Assembly (NCBI GenBank): GCA_003565095.1
Contig: PXDI01000295.1
Location: 1-16,807, forward strand
Direction: 5' to 3'
DNA: 16,807 bases
From: PVC group bacterium
GTDB lineage: Bacteria > Verrucomicrobiota > Kiritimatiellia > UBA8416 > PXDI01
Made by a program: the position numbers and the translations under genes. Shown in pieces: positions 14,993 through 16,807 of this stretch. Position 1 is the stretch's first letter, and each line of letters starts with the position of its first letter. Under the pieces are notes generated by a model. It was not told the DNA's origin, searched no databases, and saw nothing but the letters and a program-made list of their open reading frames with translations.

Positions 14993-16807
14993 TATGCCTC
15001 CCCCGCGGAAATCTTGATTTCGTCCCGGTATTCAAAAAACGGCTTCCAGAATGCCCTGGCTACCGCGGCAAATTCCGCCTCATCCGCGAATGGTCCATCG
15101 ACACCGAACGCGCGCTGCATGTAAACATCCGCGTCATCACCACGCGAGAAATTTGAATACCATTTACTGATTGCGGCCTTTAGCGCTTCCTGCTCAATTT
15201 GATCAGCCGGTGTTTTTTTTGCGGGATTGCCCAGTTTATTCACAAACTCATATGAAGCCTGCTGTGAGAAACGCAGCACAGTTGAATGCCCTGACTCATA
15301 CATGGCAATATACTGCGCCAATATGCCGCGCGCCGTATCCTGCTCGATTGGAGGCAGCGCAAGACATTCCGCCTTCCCCCTGCTCTCAAGCGTGCTGATC
15401 TCGCAATAATATGAGGTCAACGGCAACCCGGCGGCACCGGCCAGCAGATGCCGCAGCCAGGCCGCCATTTTTCCGTTGGCTTTGGGTGAGACACACCGGA
15501 AATGCAGAGCCGTCGGTCCGCAGTCTGTCTCAAAATGATGGGCTGACCCGTAAAGCGAATACGGCTCTAAATCGACCTGCAGATTTTCCGCTTCCCCATC
15601 CGCCTGCTGCATCAGAACATCCTGCAATTCACCGAGGTCACCCAGCCTGACCGCCAGCAATTCCGCGATCGAATGCCATTTAGCATCGAACCATTCACGC
15701 CCCCATTTACCCAGCGGCAGTTGCCCTTGCTCGCTCAACCGCCGGAAAACGCGCGCCTGACTCTCATCCATGTTCTGACGCTGCGCCGCAACCTGTGCTT
15801 TTACAATTTCATCGCGCACGCAGTAATCCACCAAAGCGTCCGGCTCAAATTCCTCCTGCTCGGGAAGCACAAGCGCACCCTGCTGATCATAACGCACCCC
15901 CAGTACCTGCTGAAAATAATACGCCGCCGGATTTCTGAAAAACCCGATCAATTTCACGACATCAATCTCAACACTTCCTGCTTCTCGCTCCCCGTCCCAA
16001 GCTCCTAGCTCTACGCTCCCTGCTTGCTCCGCAGCCCGCGCCAATCTCTCTGCTCCACGCTCCACGCTCCAGGCTCCACGCTTGCCCCGCAGAATGCGGG
16101 GCCCCGCCAGCCGCGCCCGTGCCGCCGCGCAATTTTCCGCCGAATAAGAGAAATAATCGCCGTCCGCCCCGCCCATGAAATAAACCGGATTAAAGGCCTG
16201 CAGGCGGTGTTCAATCACCTTGCAGTTTTTTTCACCGGCAAAATCCATCAACTCACGAATCAACACGGACGCCGGTGCCGACTGGTTATCGATCTCGGAA
16301 AACCCTGCATAGCTGAGATATAATATCTCGCGCGCGGAAAGCAGGCTTTCCAGAAATGCGGTGCGATCATCAATCCGCGGTGTGCGGTCGAGCCGCTTGC
16401 GCTGTATTTTCAGCAAATCGTAGGCTGGACGGCTGTCCAGCCGCGGAAACGCCCCGTCCTCCATTCCCAGCAGGCAAACCGCTTTGCGCGGCGTGCTGCT
16501 GCCCGGCCGCAATGCGCTGAAAACCACTGTATTATTCGCCACATCCGCACCACCGGTCGCACCTTGTAAATGCATCTGCATGAACTTGCGGATAAGGTCG
16601 ATTCCAACACGCAGCTCATCCGCATCCGCCGCAGTCACGCTTTTACCCAAAGTATCCACCGCGCCGCGCAGCATTCCTACATCACGAAACGACTCATTAT
16701 TGCTGACAAAAAACGCATCGATCACGCTGCCGAGTTTTCCGCTCCACTCCCGCAGCGTATGACCGGCGGCACAATAATCGGCAAATGCACCCAGTTCCTC
16801 GACAAAC
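14992..16807 (-). CDS. recC: RecBCD subunit gamma RecC, C-terminal part (5' end outside window)
   Basis: About 604 C-terminal residues are visible. The frame is open to the right edge, so the reading should not be begun at the internal ATG at 16725. RecC is the Chi-recognition and DNA-splitting subunit. Diagnostic stretches are VFSALRPGSSTPRKAVCLLGMEDGAFPRLD, TAFLESLLSAREILYLSYAGF, FNPVYFMGG, then VKLIGFFRNPAAYYFQQVLGVRY at the start of the C-terminal domain, and QLPLGKWGREWFDAKW. Order and spacing match enteric RecC, where CLLGMNDG and a similar HPVRAFF-like segment occur. Just before VKLIGFF an in-frame heptanucleotide array adds a low-complexity insert (GAWSVER, GAERLAR and similar), absent from RecC elsewhere as far as I know. 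It probably sits in a surface linker. The stop overlaps the recB ATG. Chi recognition residues lie mostly upstream and cannot be judged here. Confidence 0.93.
   Translation of the reverse strand, partial: FVEELGAFADYCAAGHTLREWSGKLGSVIDAFFVSNNESFRDVGMLRGAVDTLGKSVTAADADELRVGIDLIRKFMQMHLQGATGGADVANNTVVFSALRPGSSTPRKAVCLLGMEDGAFPRLDSRPAYDLLKIQRKRLDRTPRIDDRTAFLESLLSAREILYLSYAGFSEIDNQSAPASVLIRELMDFAGEKNCKVIEHRLQAFNPVYFMGGADGDYFSYSAENCAAARARLAGPRILRGKRGAWSVERGAERLARAAEQAGSVELGAWDGEREAGSVEIDVVKLIGFFRNPAAYYFQQVLGVRYDQQGALVLPEQEEFEPDALVDYCVRDEIVKAQVAAQRQNMDESQARVFRRLSEQGQLPLGKWGREWFDAKWHSIAELLAVRLGDLGELQDVLMQQADGEAENLQVDLEPYSLYGSAHHFETDCGPTALHFRCVSPKANGKMAAWLRHLLAGAAGLPLTSYYCEISTLESRGKAECLALPPIEQDTARGILAQYIAMYESGHSTVLRFSQQASYEFVNKLGNPAKKTPADQIEQEALKAAISKWYSNFSRGDDADVYMQRAFGVDGPFADEAEFAAVARAFWKPFFEYRDEIKISAGEA
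14997..15001 (-). promoter_or_regulatory. recB ribosome-binding site inside recC
   Basis: GGAGG, within a longer GGGGGAGG run, lies four bases before the recB ATG and entirely inside the last codons of recC. With the TAATG stop-start overlap, it points to coupled translation of RecC and RecB, which act in 1:1 stoichiometry. Confidence 0.8.
15968..16081 (-). repeat. Heptanucleotide array inside recC, translated in frame
   Basis: Read on the minus strand, about 16 imperfect 7-bp units of roughly GCNNGGA run for 114 bp. It begins with GCGTGGA, GCCTGGA, GCGTGGA, GCGTGGA, passes through two diverged units (GATTGGC, GCGGGCT), shows a 2-base phase slip, and continues with units such as GCAGGGA, GCGTAGA, GCTAGGA and GCTTGGG, ending in GTGTTGA. 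Three heptads equal seven codons, so the product shows a 7-residue rhythm: GAWSVER, GAERLAR, AAEQAGS, VELGAWD, GEREAGS. The reading frame of recC is kept on both sides. The core is the same as in the array between recB and recD (GCTAGGA against GCTAGGC). Confidence 0.88.
16084..16102. repeat. Perfect 7-bp hairpin at the edge of the recC array
   Basis: GCCCCGC (16084-16090) and GCGGGGC (16096-16102) are exact reverse complements around AGAAT. The structure abuts the upstream edge of the heptad array (minus-strand sense), only two bases from its first unit. It encodes part of the RILRGK residues preceding GAWSVER. It may be part of the inserted element, a hot spot for slippage or insertion, or a chance GC-rich palindrome within coding sequence. 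Confidence 0.7.

Noticed and set aside
15968..16081. Frameshift or assembly error within recC
   Set aside because: The RecC frame continues with recognisable motifs on both sides of the array, so any length changes have preserved the frame.
16024..16323. Plus-strand open frame opposite recC
   Set aside because: It is a shadow of recC; its repeated Ser/Pro/His-rich start is only the complementary reading of the heptad array.
14992..16725. recC beginning at the ATG at 16725
   Set aside because: The same frame remains open to the window's right edge with RecC-like sequence, and a full RecC is far longer, so this ATG is internal.

Overview
This 16.8 kb window is bacterial chromosomal DNA, gene-dense, with GC-rich third codon positions. 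It holds seven complete protein genes and one gene cut at each end. A lipoprotein sialate O-acetylesterase-like SGNH hydrolase, a secreted toroid-like protein, a Tat-signal radical SAM protein and dispersed heptanucleotide repeats together suggest a glycan-degrading Gram-negative lineage. A PVC-superphylum member (Kiritimatiellota, Lentisphaerota or Verrucomicrobiota) is my best guess, made with modest confidence. There is no rRNA or tRNA to settle it.

Layout, left to right. (1) 1-439, minus: the N-terminal part of a large restriction-modification protein (type ISP/IIG style) with a PD-(D/E)XK nuclease start. (2) 594-2459, plus: a secreted protein of unknown activity, possibly an alpha/alpha-toroid glycan lyase or hydrolase. 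(3) 3382-5457 and 2468-3358, both minus and 23 bp apart: an SGNH O-acetylesterase-like lipoprotein followed by a ZupT/ZIP metal transporter. (4) 5458-5883: a 426-bp divergent intergenic region with a small repeat relic and a weak promoter candidate. (5) 5884-8196 and 8278-9360, plus: a polytopic membrane protein with an embedded spermidine-synthase-like SAM-binding domain, then a radical SAM protein with a twin-arginine signal. The two are separated by an 18-bp inverted repeat. (6) 16807-9431, minus: a recC-recB-recD operon whose recC 5' end lies outside the window.

The most striking feature is a family of heptanucleotide (7-bp period) repeats that enters the recBCD operon twice. One array of about 13 units covers the recB stop codon, the whole recB-recD gap and the ribosome-binding site of recD. 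The other, about 16 units with one 2-bp phase slip, lies inside recC. It is translated in frame as a 7-residue-periodic insert (GAWSVER-like) in the linker just before the C-terminal domain, beside a perfect 7-bp hairpin. A tiny relic of a similar heptad (TTGGATA, twice, minus strand) lies at 5622-5635.

The genes form independent modules: outer-envelope glycan metabolism and metal uptake; an unusual SAM-linked pair (membrane aminopropyltransferase-like protein plus possibly exported radical SAM protein); and double-strand break repair and DNA degradation by RecBCD. A restriction-modification gene sits at the left edge.
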